Part shown: positions 50,972 to 59,553 of the stretch, in pieces
How the letters are laid out: the number at the start of each line of letters is the position of its first letter
Position numbering within the stretch: position 1 is the first letter of the stretch
Assembly (NCBI RefSeq): GCF_017814975.1
Contig: NZ_JAGIQA010000026.1
Location: 1-64,000, forward strand
Direction of reading: 5' to 3'
DNA from: Cupriavidus consociatus
GTDB lineage: Bacteria > Pseudomonadota > Gammaproteobacteria > Burkholderiales > Burkholderiaceae
DNA length: 64,000 nt
The notes under the pieces: generated by a model
What the model was told of the DNA's origin: nothing
Databases searched by the model: none
Seen by the model: the letters and a program-made list of their open reading frames with translations, nothing else
Made by a program: the position numbers and the translations under genes

Positions 50972-51694
50972 ATGGGCATGCATGTCAGCATCCGCAAGCA
51001 GATGGTGTCGGCCGACCGGCAGTTTTCGCTTGATATCGATTTCGACTCCACCAGCCGCCGCATCGCGCTGTTCGGCCCGTCCGGCGCCGGCAAGAGCCTG
51101 ACGCTGCGCGCCATCGCCGGGCTGCTCGCCCCCGACAGCGGCCGCATCGAGCTGAACGGGCGCATGCTGTTCGACAGCGAGGCAGGCATCGACGTCCGCC
51201 CGCAGGAACGCCGCGTGGCCTACCTGTTCCAGGAATACGCGCTGTTCCCGCACCTGACCGTGGGACAGAACATCGCCTTCGGGCTGGCGCGCGGCTGGCG
51301 CAACCCGCGCCGCGGCGCGATGCCGCCGGAGGCGCGGCGCTGGATCGATGCCTTCGGGCTGGACGAGATCGTCGGCAACTATCCGGCCGAGATTTCCGGC
51401 GGGCAGAAGCAGCGCGTGGCGCTGGCGCGCGCGCTGGTGGCGCAGCCCGATATCGTGCTGCTCGACGAACCGTTCTCCGCCCTCGATCCCGCCTTGCGCG
51501 CACGCATGCGCGCCGAGCTGCGCACGCTGCAGTCGAGCCTGGACGTGCCGATGCTGGTGATCTCGCACGATCCCGCCGACGTCGAAGCGCTGGGAGACCA
51601 TGTGCTCGAAATCCGCGAAGGCCGCATCTTCGGCAGCGGCGACAGCCGCCACCATCCGCCGGTCTACGCGCCGTTGTCGGCGCGCGTGGCCTGA
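50972..51694 (+). CDS. modC: Molybdate ABC transporter, ATP-binding protein ModC (short form)
   Basis: This encodes 240 residues with Walker A FGPSGAGKS, signature ISGGQKQRVALARAL, Walker B DIVLLDEPFSALDP and switch His in VISHDPADVEAL. It energises molybdate uptake. The usual ModC has about 350 residues with a C-terminal Mop/TOBE domain for trans-inhibition by molybdate; this one ends right after the ATPase core, so that regulatory domain is missing. The stop is followed by REP-like sequence. Confidence 0.94.
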   Translation: MGMHVSIRKQMVSADRQFSLDIDFDSTSRRIALFGPSGAGKSLTLRAIAGLLAPDSGRIELNGRMLFDSEAGIDVRPQERRVAYLFQEYALFPHLTVGQNIAFGLARGWRNPRRGAMPPEARRWIDAFGLDEIVGNYPAEISGGQKQRVALARALVAQPDIVLLDEPFSALDPALRARMRAELRTLQSSLDVPMLVISHDPADVEALGDHVLEIREGRIFGSGDSRHHPPVYAPLSARVA

Positions 51695-51755
51695 GCGCGC
51701 AGCAGGTCGACTCAGGCGCAGCTAAGGCGAGGGCCGGCGCTTCGTTGACGCGCTA

Positions 51756-51882
51756 GCCCTCACCCCCTGCCCCTCTCCCGCTTGCGGGAGAGGGGAGCAC
51801 ACAGACGGCACACCAGGACTTGCCACGAACCCATGCGAACGCTCCCCTCTCCCGCCTGCGGGAGAGGGGTGGGGGTGAGGGC
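51756..51882. repeat. Inverted pair of REP-like hairpins after modC
   Basis: Two units face each other: GCCCTCACCCCCTG then CCCCTCTCCCGC-TT-GCGGGAGAGGGG (51770-51795), and CCCCTCTCCCGC-CT-GCGGGAGAGGGG (51844-51869) then TGGGGGTGAGGGC. The mirror arrangement with about 50 bp between is that of a BIME/REPIN. It lies between convergent modC and modE and could terminate or protect both transcripts. Confidence 0.85.
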
Positions 51883-51921
51883 CAGCACATCGACGAAGTG
51901 AAGCCCGTCAGCATGCCTGCC

Positions 51922-52716
51922 TCACCCCACCACCCCCAGGATCACGCTGGACGCCTTGAACACCGCCACCGCCGGCACACCCAAGGCTAGCCCCAGCGTC
52001 TCGACGCTGCCATTGGTCACGATCGCCGCGATCGTGCCGCCGCCGTCCAGCTCGATCACCACCTCCGCATTGACCGCACCAGGCATCACGCGCGACACCA
52101 CGCCCGGCAGCTGGTTGCGCGCCGACAGCCGCACGCCCGGGTCGGGCAGGCCCACCAGCACCGAAGACGCCTTGATCAGCGCAAACGCTTCCACGCCCGC
52201 GGCCAGTTCCAGCGTCTCGACGCTTTCGTGCGTGATCGTCGCCACGATCTGCTGGCCGCCCGGCAGCGCCAGCACCACCTCGTCGTTGACCGCGCCGCCG
52301 CGCACGCTGGCGACGTGCCCGAACAGCTTGTTGCGCGCACTGGTCTTGATCATCATTCGCCTCATCAGGTGAATATCGTCGGCAGCGCCCTCGCCCAGCC
52401 GCGACAGCTGCGCGACAAAGCGCCGGTGTTCGTCCTCGAGCGCGCGGTAGGTGCGGATCAGCTGCTCGCCGCGCGCGGTCAGGCGCGTGCCGCCGCCGCC
52501 CTTGCCGCCGGCAGCGCGCACCACCAGCGCTTCGCCGGCACTGTTGTTCATCAGGTCGATGGCATCCCACGCGGCCTTGTAGCTGATGCCGACCGCGCGC
52601 GCGGCCGCGGTGATCGAACCGTGCTCGCCGATGGCGGCGAGCAGCGCGATGCGGTCCTTGCCGCCCCAGTCCTGCGAGCCGGAGCGGAACCAGATGGCTC
52701 CCTGGAGTTCAAGCAT
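51922..52716 (-). CDS. modE: Molybdate-responsive regulator ModE
   Basis: This encodes 264 residues. The N-terminal winged HTH (RIALLAAIGEHGSITAAARA, VGISYKAAWDAIDLMNNSAG) is followed by two Mop-type molybdate-binding domains (about 125-190 and 197-262: TSARNKLFGHVASVRGGAVN and LSARNQLPGVVSRVMPGAVN). Holo-ModE represses mod genes at the Mo-box and activates molybdoenzyme genes. ATG 52716 begins the family N-terminus; the ribosome site is weak. It is convergent with modABC, an uncommon placement. Confidence 0.95.
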   Translation of the reverse strand: MLELQGAIWFRSGSQDWGGKDRIALLAAIGEHGSITAAARAVGISYKAAWDAIDLMNNSAGEALVVRAAGGKGGGGTRLTARGEQLIRTYRALEDEHRRFVAQLSRLGEGAADDIHLMRRMMIKTSARNKLFGHVASVRGGAVNDEVVLALPGGQQIVATITHESVETLELAAGVEAFALIKASSVLVGLPDPGVRLSARNQLPGVVSRVMPGAVNAEVVIELDGGGTIAAIVTNGSVETLGLALGVPAVAVFKASSVILGVVG

Positions 52717-52861
52717 GGGTAACCGGCACCGCAAGCCGGTGCCGTGACAGAGTGGCAAACGCGGCTATGGTAATCCCATTCCCGGGCTTTCACGCCCGGT
52801 GCTGCATGGACCCGCTCACAGCGCGGGGCAAACCCCCTATCAGCACCTGCATGCCCCCCCG

Positions 52862-53641
52862 CTACGCCATGATGTGCACGCCGCCATCGACGTACACCGT
52901 ATTGCCCGAGATCCGCCGGGCGTATGGCGTAGCCAGGTACGCCGTGGCAAAACCGACGTCCATGATGTCGACCACCTCTCCCAGCGGGGCGCGCCCGGCG
53001 GCATCGGCCAGCATCTGGTCGAAGTCCTTCAGCCCCGACGCCGCGCGCGTCTTCAGCGGCCCGGGCGAGATCGCATGCACGCGGATGCCCTGTGGCCCCA
53101 GTTCATGCGCCAGGTAGCGGCAGCTGGCTTCCAGCGCAGCCTTGACCGGCCCCATCAGGTCATAGTTGGGGACCACGCGGTTGGCGCCTTCATAGCTCAT
53201 CGCGAACAGCGTGCCGCCGTTGCGCATCAGCGGCGCGGCCAGCCGCGCCATGCGGATGAACGAATGGCATGAGACGTCCATGGCGCGCGCGAAGCCCTCT
53301 GCGGAGGAGTTGAGCAAGCCGCCCTGCAGGTCCTCCTTCGGCGCGAAGGCGATCGAGTGGACCACCGCGTCGAGCCCGCCCCATACCGCTTCGATGCGCG
53401 CGAACAGCGCGCGCATCTGCTCGGGGTCTTCCACGTTCAGCGGCATCAGGATCGGCGCCTGCACGGCCTCGGCCAGCGGCGCCACGTGCGGATAGGCCTT
53501 GTCGTTCAGGTACGTCATGGCGACCTGCGCGCCGAGCTCGTGGAAGGCCTTGGCGCAGCCCCACGCGATCGAGCCATCATTGGCGACGCCGGCCACCAGC
53601 ACACGGGAACCGGCGAGCGCCGGGTTGGATACGTTGACCAT
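52862..53641 (-). CDS. fabI: Enoyl-ACP reductase, FabI-type
   Basis: This encodes 259 residues of the SDR fold with the FabI opening GSRVLVAGVANDGSIAWGCA and the active-site pair Tyr-x6-Lys in VVPNYDLMGPVKAALEASC; DVSCHSFIRMARLAAPLM and ISPGPLKTRAASGL are further FabI blocks. It reduces trans-2-enoyl-ACP with NADH in fatty-acid elongation. GGAGGCATCG precedes the ATG. It follows the DUF3141 gene by 58 bp on the same strand. A main fabI may exist elsewhere, so this may be a second copy. Confidence 0.92.
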   Translation of the reverse strand: MVNVSNPALAGSRVLVAGVANDGSIAWGCAKAFHELGAQVAMTYLNDKAYPHVAPLAEAVQAPILMPLNVEDPEQMRALFARIEAVWGGLDAVVHSIAFAPKEDLQGGLLNSSAEGFARAMDVSCHSFIRMARLAAPLMRNGGTLFAMSYEGANRVVPNYDLMGPVKAALEASCRYLAHELGPQGIRVHAISPGPLKTRAASGLKDFDQMLADAAGRAPLGEVVDIMDVGFATAYLATPYARRISGNTVYVDGGVHIMA

Positions 53642-53699
53642 CGATGCCTCCGGGGGAAGTTCAAGCTGGACTGCTGAAACGGATCGCTGGACGTACGGA

Positions 53700-56045
53700 T
53701 CAGCTGCCGGCCCGCGGCGCAGCCTTGCGCTGCGCCGACGCGCGCGATGCCGGCTTGCCTGCGCTGTCGGCAATCTCGGGCGCCTCGCTGCCGGCCACGG
53801 CCGCGCCGTTGCCTTCGGCGGATCGCGGCGGATGGTGGCGCGTGCCCATCACCTCGGTCACTTCGCGGTAGCGCTCCAGCCGCTCGCCTTCGAGGGGACG
53901 GTCCAGCGTCATGACCCGGTGCACCGCGATCATCAGCCGGCGCCGCGAATCGCGGTCCGGCACCAGCGCCGGCAGCGCCTGCACCGCATGCCGCGGATAG
54001 CGCTGCACGATGAAGGTCTGCTGGCGCACCACCCGCTTGAACGTGGCCAGATTCACCTGCCCGGCGGCCTCGGGCTGCTCGCGCGCGAACCTGCGCAGCA
54101 GGTTGAAGGGACGCTCCTCGATCGAACTCGGGCGGTCCGCCACGTAGGCCAGCACGCGCACGAAGGCCTCGAGCTTGCCGCCGTGCTCGATCGCGGCCTC
54201 GGCGTCACGCAGCCGGCGCTCGGCCAGTTCCTTGCGCAACGCCTGCGTGACCGGCGATTCGGTATTGGCCGGCGGCTGCGCCTGCAGCCCCACCAGCGCG
54301 GCCATTGCCGGCGAGTTGTAGATGGCTTCGAAGGTCTGCTCGTACCACGCGTCGCGCACGTCGCGGAACTGGTCCAGCGCGCGGACGATCTGCGCCGACA
54401 CTGCCTGCTCCAGCGTCAGGAAAGGATTGTCCGCGGACACCCGCGTGCGGTGCGAGCGCACCATCGGCGCGAGCGCGCCGATCCACGCCATCCACGGGTT
54501 CATGTCGGTGGCCAGCGAGCGTTCCAGCCGCGCGGGATGCAGATTGCGCATCCACTGCGCGCTGAGTTCGTTCGACATCGCGCGCACCCACGGCGAGACG
54601 AAGGTGTCGTACAGGTGCTGGTTGATCTCGGCGACGCGGTTCACCACCTCGAAGGCGCGCTCGTCCTCGCGCCCGTCGTCCAGCGCCAGGATGTCGGCCA
54701 CGCTGCGGCGCTCGAAACGCACCAGGTAGCGCCCTTCGATCAGGTCGCGGTGTGGCATGTCGGGCGCGACGTCCTCGATCCTGGCTTCATACAGGCCCGG
54801 CGGCAGCACGTCGATCAGGTCCAGCGCGCAGAACAGTTCGCTGTGCTCGCGGTTCGCAACCCCGGCCGAGACAAAGATGCCGAGATGGCCGACCGTCGGA
54901 TGCAGGCAATAGACGATGACCTGGTCGTTGGCCACCAGCTCCTCGTCGGTGGCGTACAGGTCGGGGATCCAGTTCAGCGCCTGCTGCGGCGGCGTGATGT
55001 TGTCCCCCCACGATGCGAACACGATCACCGGCGAGCGCACGTTGCGCAGGTCGACCACGGTCTTGCCGTCGCTGCTGCGCACCTGCCCCGCGGTCAGGCG
55101 GTTGCCGACGAACAGGTTCTGCACGATCCAGTCGATCTCTTCCCGGTTCATCAGGAAGTGGCCGCCCCACCAGCGCTCGAACTCCAGAAAGCGCGGGCCC
55201 TCGGTATCGGCCCTGGCGTAGACGTCGTAGAGCTTCGTCCACAGCGTGTTGGCCGGATTGAGCTTCTCGAAGTTCTGCACCAGCCAGGCGCCGTCGAAGC
55301 GCCCGTTGCCCATGTCGGCGGTCAGCGACGCCAGCCACGAGCCGCCCAGCAGCCCGCCGCTGTAGCGCATCGGGTTGCGTCCGCGCACGCCAGACCAGTA
55401 GGCCAGCGGCGCGCCGGCGACCAGCAGCGGTCCGCAGCGCTCTGGCGCCACCGCGGCCAGGATCATCAGCGCCCAGCCGGCCTGGCAGTTGCCGACGATA
55501 AAGGGCTTGCCCGGCGCGTCGGGATGGCGCTCGCTGACGAGCTGCAGGAAATGCGCCTCGGCGCGCGCAACCGATTCGATGGTCTGCCCCGGGCACGGCT
55601 GCTGGTAGAAGGTGATGAAGTAGCACGGATGCCCGGTGCGCAGCGCGATGCCGATCTCGCTGTCGGCCTTGAAGCCGCCGATGCCCGGGCCATGGCCAGC
55701 GCGCGGGTCGATCACCACGAAGGCGCGCTTGGACGGGTCGACGGGAGTGTCGGCGGGCGGCAGGATGCTCAGCAGCGCGTAGTTGACGGGCTCGGCCAGC
55801 TCGCGTCCGTCCACAAGCAGCTCATGCTCGAACACCAGCACGGCGGGCATGCCTTCGCGCTCGTGTTCGGAGGACTCGTTGCCGCGCTGGCGCAGGATAT
55901 CGAGCAGCAGCACGTACCGCTGCCAGGCATCGGCGAAGTACTCGAGCGCCGGCTGCCCCTGGTACGGACTGGTACCGTCGGTGGTCGGGAGCGTGGCGGG
56001 CCCGGTGGCGCGCTGAGACGGATCGGCGGGTATGCGAGCGGTCAT
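53700..56045 (-). CDS. DUF3141 alpha/beta-hydrolase (PhaC-like)
   Basis: This encodes 781 residues. The core (about 90-460) is an alpha/beta-hydrolase: the nucleophile elbow is VGNCQAGWA with Cys187 in place of Ser, as in PHA synthases; an Asp in FASWGDNITPPQQ and a His in HPTVGHLGIF complete a probable triad. The C-terminal 300 residues are helical with a basic tail. ATG 56045 follows GGAGGAAG. The family has no proven reaction that I know of. Its place before fabI suggests acyl-chain or polyester metabolism. Confidence 0.88.
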   Translation of the reverse strand: MTARIPADPSQRATGPATLPTTDGTSPYQGQPALEYFADAWQRYVLLLDILRQRGNESSEHEREGMPAVLVFEHELLVDGRELAEPVNYALLSILPPADTPVDPSKRAFVVIDPRAGHGPGIGGFKADSEIGIALRTGHPCYFITFYQQPCPGQTIESVARAEAHFLQLVSERHPDAPGKPFIVGNCQAGWALMILAAVAPERCGPLLVAGAPLAYWSGVRGRNPMRYSGGLLGGSWLASLTADMGNGRFDGAWLVQNFEKLNPANTLWTKLYDVYARADTEGPRFLEFERWWGGHFLMNREEIDWIVQNLFVGNRLTAGQVRSSDGKTVVDLRNVRSPVIVFASWGDNITPPQQALNWIPDLYATDEELVANDQVIVYCLHPTVGHLGIFVSAGVANREHSELFCALDLIDVLPPGLYEARIEDVAPDMPHRDLIEGRYLVRFERRSVADILALDDGREDERAFEVVNRVAEINQHLYDTFVSPWVRAMSNELSAQWMRNLHPARLERSLATDMNPWMAWIGALAPMVRSHRTRVSADNPFLTLEQAVSAQIVRALDQFRDVRDAWYEQTFEAIYNSPAMAALVGLQAQPPANTESPVTQALRKELAERRLRDAEAAIEHGGKLEAFVRVLAYVADRPSSIEERPFNLLRRFAREQPEAAGQVNLATFKRVVRQQTFIVQRYPRHAVQALPALVPDRDSRRRLMIAVHRVMTLDRPLEGERLERYREVTEVMGTRHHPPRSAEGNGAAVAGSEAPEIADSAGKPASRASAQRKAAPRAGS

Positions 56046-56376
56046 TCCACTTCCTCCACTTCGCCTGTTGGCGCCGTTTGCCGGCGTGCGCGCTGGCGGC
56101 GCGGGCCCGGGTGGCGCATGTTGCACTGCAACCAAAATAAAGCCTAGCAGCCGAGGCGGCGCGGTGCAAGGAAGGGACGGTGTGGCGAGGGCTACAGTTG
56201 CGAGGGGCCCCCTTCGGGATTTCGGCTGCCACCTCCTGTCTTGAGGGTGCCTTATGCTGGCGCGTTACGCTTGCGCGATGCAGCATTGCCCGTGCGCGCG
56301 CATCTGCGGCAATGACAGGCACCGCCCGCATCCTGCGCGAATGCGGACGGCTTTGATGCTTCCGGAGCGCGGCGCG

Positions 56377-57270
56377 TCAGTCTTCGAGGTAGTGCGCGCG
56401 CAGCTGCGCGACGTCGACGGCGAGCGCGTCGCTCAGGTAATTGTCGACGCTGCCCCAGCCCTGCTCGATCGCCTGCAGCGAGGCATCGAGATAGCTGGCA
56501 CGGACTTCGAGCAGCGGCATCATGGCCTCTGCGCTCACGCCCAGCTGCGCCATGCGCGCCAGCGCGGTCTCGTTGAAGCGGGCATTGCGCTGGTTCGATT
56601 CCAGGTAGTTGGCGAGGATATCGTCCTGCGCGACGCCCAGAGCCGACAGCAGCAACAGCGAGGCAAAGCCGGTGCGGTCCTTGCCCGCGGTGCAGTGAAA
56701 CAGCAGCGTCTTGCCCTGCTGCGCGGTCTGCATGAAGCCGCCGAAGGCGTCGCGGTAGCGCACCGGGAAATCGCGGTAGACCTCGAGCATGAAGCCGTCG
56801 ATCTGCGCCGGCGTGCTGGCGCGCAGGCGCGGCATCAGCACGTCCATTGCCATGCTGCCGTCCAGCACCGGCACTGCCACCCAGTTGAAGCGCGCACCGA
56901 AGCCGGCCTCGTCCGGCGACTTCTCCCCGGGAGAACGGAAATCAACCACCATGTCGAGACCGAGCGCATGCAGCCGGTCCAGGTCCGCCTTGCTGGCCAG
57001 CGCCGGGTTGCCGCTGCGATACAGCCGGCCACTGCGCACGCGGCGGCCGGCGGCGCCGCGCAGGCCGCCGAGGTCGCGCGCATTGCTGATGGTGTCGAAT
57101 GCCAGCGCCGCATGCCCGATCGTGCCGTTTGTGCCGTTTGTGCCGTTTGTGCCGTTTGTGCCGTTTGTGCCGTTTGTGCCGTTTGTACCGATCATGCCGT
57201 CCAGTGCCGCCGGCCCGGGCGACACGACCGTGTGGACATGCGGAAATGCCCGTCGGAACCACTTGTTCAT
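56377..57270 (-). CDS. Tyrosine-phosphatase-like protein with (Asn-Gly-Thr)n linker
   Basis: This encodes 297 residues. The P-loop LLFHCTAGKDRTGFASLLLL carries the CX5R site (Cys193, Arg199) of the bacterial tyrosine/lipid phosphatase family (SiiP/LipA-like), with upstream NARDLGGLRGAAGRRVRSGR and DFRSPGEKSPDE typical of the group. Residues about 28-50 are seven Asn-Gly-Thr repeats encoded by a 9-bp tandem repeat. Substrates may be phospho-Tyr or phosphoinositides. ATG 57270 is chosen as the first plausible start; AGGGAGCAATA precedes it. It lies 44 bp after the small basic gene. Confidence 0.86.
   Translation of the reverse strand: MNKWFRRAFPHVHTVVSPGPAALDGMIGTNGTNGTNGTNGTNGTNGTNGTIGHAALAFDTISNARDLGGLRGAAGRRVRSGRLYRSGNPALASKADLDRLHALGLDMVVDFRSPGEKSPDEAGFGARFNWVAVPVLDGSMAMDVLMPRLRASTPAQIDGFMLEVYRDFPVRYRDAFGGFMQTAQQGKTLLFHCTAGKDRTGFASLLLLSALGVAQDDILANYLESNQRNARFNETALARMAQLGVSAEAMMPLLEVRASYLDASLQAIEQGWGSVDNYLSDALAVDVAQLRAHYLED
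57122..57184. repeat. 9-bp tandem repeat, seven exact copies, inside the phosphatase gene
   Basis: GTGCCGTTT occurs seven times without variation from 57122 to 57184. Read on the minus strand it encodes repeated Asn-Gly-Thr in the N-terminal part of the phosphatase-like protein. Because the unit is nine bases, gain or loss keeps the frame and changes only linker length. Confidence 0.97.
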
Positions 57271-57314
57271 TATTGCTCCCTGACTGTTCTTATCGATGCG
57301 GACCCCGGCAGCCG

Positions 57315-57560
57315 TCAGCGGCCGCGATACGCCGGCACATACCAGCGCAGGTGGCAGCCAGCGATATAGCGCCGGTCCAGCCGCGCCACCAGCTTCCACA
57401 CCGCGAGCGCGCCGGCGTCGATATCGACCCAGGCCCACGGGCGCTTCGGGTCGCCGGCCTCGACCAGCTCGACCGAGCGGATGCTGGCGTAATGCGCCAG
57501 TGCCTTGCGCAGCGCTGCTGCGCTGAGTCCTGCCTTCAGTCCGCGCACCAAAACCTTCAT
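57315..57560 (-). CDS. Small basic protein, possibly RRM-like
   Basis: This encodes 81 residues, MKVLVRGLKAGLSAAALRKA through WVDIDAGALAVWKLVARLDR. The beta-alpha-beta-beta-alpha-beta periodicity, beginning LVRGL and with an AWVDID strand, recalls a small RNA-recognition fold, but key aromatic RNP residues are not evident. GGAGCC lies just upstream; ATG 57563 one codon earlier is equally possible. It precedes the phosphatase gene on the same strand. The function is unknown. Confidence 0.6.
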   Translation of the reverse strand: MKVLVRGLKAGLSAAALRKALAHYASIRSVELVEAGDPKRPWAWVDIDAGALAVWKLVARLDRRYIAGCHLRWYVPAYRGR

Positions 57561-57563
57561 CAT

Positions 57564-57975
57564 CGGCTCCAATTATTTCAGATCACCCCGACGCATGCAT
57601 CACCTGGCTGGCGGGGATTTGGCGGCGCGTGCGCCGCTTTGCCCGCCAGGCCTTGTGGCGCCTGCCTTTACAGATGGGATAACGAATTCGCCGCAAGATT
57701 TCGCCGTCCGAAGCAACACTTGATCTGAGTCATTGTCGGCGCAATGAGGCGTCTGGAATCCTCGACATCGTCCCTACCGGCTCGGACAATTCCTATCATG
57801 TCGAACGCAACGGCCAGGCCAGAAGCCCGGCCGCCAGAGCAAGCCCGACGCGGATGGCGCCTCGCGACTGACAGCCCCCGCCGGCGCAGTTGCCGGCCTG
57901 CCGCACCGATCGCATCGCACCAGCACGCCGTGTCGAGGTATCCGACAAGGATCCTCAACGAAAAGGATGATGGCG
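57564..57975. other. Intergenic region with a two-stem GC hairpin (57608-57649)
   Basis: In the 412-bp divergent spacer, CTGGCGGG (57608-57615) pairs with CCCGCCAG (57642-57649), and inside it GCGGCGC (57622-57628) pairs with GCGCCGC (57631-57637). It lies upstream of the small basic gene on one side and of the DASS carrier on the other, so it may be a leader structure or an operator. No gene or clear promoter was seen in the rest. Confidence 0.5.
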
Positions 57976-59523
57976 ATGCCCGATACCTCTCACGCTTCAC
58001 CGGCCTCCCCGACTCCACCAACTCCGCCGACGGCGCCCGCGACCGCTGCAACCGCCAGCGCCGCCGCGCCCAGGATGACGCTGCACTGGGGCCTGTTTCT
58101 CGCAGTCGCCGTGCTGCTCGGCGTACTCGCGATCCCGCAGCCGGAGGGACTGACCATTGCCGGCCAGCGCATGCTGGCCATCCTGGCCTTCGCCATTGTG
58201 GTGTGGATCACCGAGGCGGTCTCGTACGAGGCCAGCGCGATCATGATCACCTCGCTGATGGCCGGGCTGATCGGCTTCGCGCCGACGGTCAACGACCCCA
58301 GCGTCCAGTACGGCACCTCCCGGGCGCTGGGCATGGCGCTGGCCGGCTTCTCCAACACCGCGCTGGCGCTGGTGGCCGCGGCGCTGTTCATCTCCGCGGC
58401 CATGACCGTGACCGGGCTGGACCGGCGCATCGCGCTGGTGACGCTGTCGGCCATTGGCACCAGTACGCGCCGCATCCTGATCGGCACGATTGCCGTCACC
58501 ATCGCGCTGAGCCTGGTGGTGCCGAGCGCCACCGCGCGCAGCGCCTGCGTGGTGCCGATCATGATGGGCGTGATCGCCGCGTTCGGCGTCGACAAGAAAT
58601 CCAATATCGCCGCCGGCATCATGATCACGGTGGCGCAGGCCACCAGCATCTGGAACGTCGGCATCCAGACCGCCGCCGCGCAGAACCTGCTGACCGTGGG
58701 CTTCATGGACAAGCTGCTCGGCGAGCGCATCACCTGGCTGCAATGGCTGATCGCGGGCGCGCCGTGGGCCATCGTCATGTCGGTGGTGCTGTACTTCCTG
58801 GTGCGCTGGCTGCTGCCGCCCGAGACCGACGCGATTCCCGGCGGCAAGGAAGCGGTGCAGCGCGAGCTGTCCGGACTGGGCCCGATGACCAGCCCGCAGA
58901 AGCGCCTGGCCGCCGTGTCGATCGGCCTGCTGCTGTTCTGGGCCACCGAAGGCAAGCTGCACAGCTTCGACACCGCCACCGTGACCTTTGTCGGGCTGGT
59001 GATCCTGATGCTGCCGCGCATCGGCGTGATGGACTGGAAAACCATGCAGCAGCGCACGCCCTGGGGCACGCTGATCGTGTTCGGCGTCGGCATCAGCCTG
59101 GGCACGGCGCTGCTGTCCACCAAGGCCGGCCAGTGGCTGGGCGAGTTCGTGGTGACGCATTCGGGCCTGGCCACGCAGGGCGCGGTGATGGTGTTCGCGA
59201 TCCTGGCGGCGTTCCTGATCCTGATCCACCTGGGCTTTGCCAGCGCCACCGCGCTGACCGCGGCGCTGCTGCCGATCCTGATCTCGGTGCTGCAGACCCT
59301 GCCCGGCGACATCAACCGCGTCGGCCTGACCATGCTGCTGGGCTTTACCGTGAGCTTCGGCTTTATCCTGCCGATCAACGCGCCGCAGAACATGGTGTGC
59401 CTGGGCACCGAGACCTTCAACGGACGCCAGTTCGCGCGCATCGGCATCCCGGTCACCATCGTCGGCTATGGCCTGATGCTGCTGTTCGCGGCCACCTACT
59501 GGCGCTGGCTGGGGTGGGTATGA
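57976..59523 (+). CDS. DASS-family (SLC13/CitT-type) anion:Na+ or antiport carrier
   Basis: This encodes 515 residues with about twelve membrane helices. The family blocks IVVWITEAVSYEASAIMITS, VVPSATARSACVVPIMMGVI, GISLGTALLSTKAGQWLGEF and INAPQNMVCLGTETF correspond to the SNT/SNA-type binding motifs of dicarboxylate and citrate carriers. Three in-frame ATGs (57967, 57970, 57976) follow AAAAGG; the last has the best spacing. It probably takes up malate, succinate or citrate; the pseudogene that follows is a malate/lactate dehydrogenase remnant, which fits. Confidence 0.9.
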   Translation: MPDTSHASPASPTPPTPPTAPATAATASAAAPRMTLHWGLFLAVAVLLGVLAIPQPEGLTIAGQRMLAILAFAIVVWITEAVSYEASAIMITSLMAGLIGFAPTVNDPSVQYGTSRALGMALAGFSNTALALVAAALFISAAMTVTGLDRRIALVTLSAIGTSTRRILIGTIAVTIALSLVVPSATARSACVVPIMMGVIAAFGVDKKSNIAAGIMITVAQATSIWNVGIQTAAAQNLLTVGFMDKLLGERITWLQWLIAGAPWAIVMSVVLYFLVRWLLPPETDAIPGGKEAVQRELSGLGPMTSPQKRLAAVSIGLLLFWATEGKLHSFDTATVTFVGLVILMLPRIGVMDWKTMQQRTPWGTLIVFGVGISLGTALLSTKAGQWLGEFVVTHSGLATQGAVMVFAILAAFLILIHLGFASATALTAALLPILISVLQTLPGDINRVGLTMLLGFTVSFGFILPINAPQNMVCLGTETFNGRQFARIGIPVTIVGYGLMLLFAATYWRWLGWV

Positions 59524-59553
59524 GGATCATGAGGACGCCATGAAGAGGCCACG

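Noticed and set aside
57122..57184. Tandem repeats considered as a CRISPR-like array
   Set aside because: Units are 9 bp, directly adjacent with no spacers, and in frame within a coding gene.
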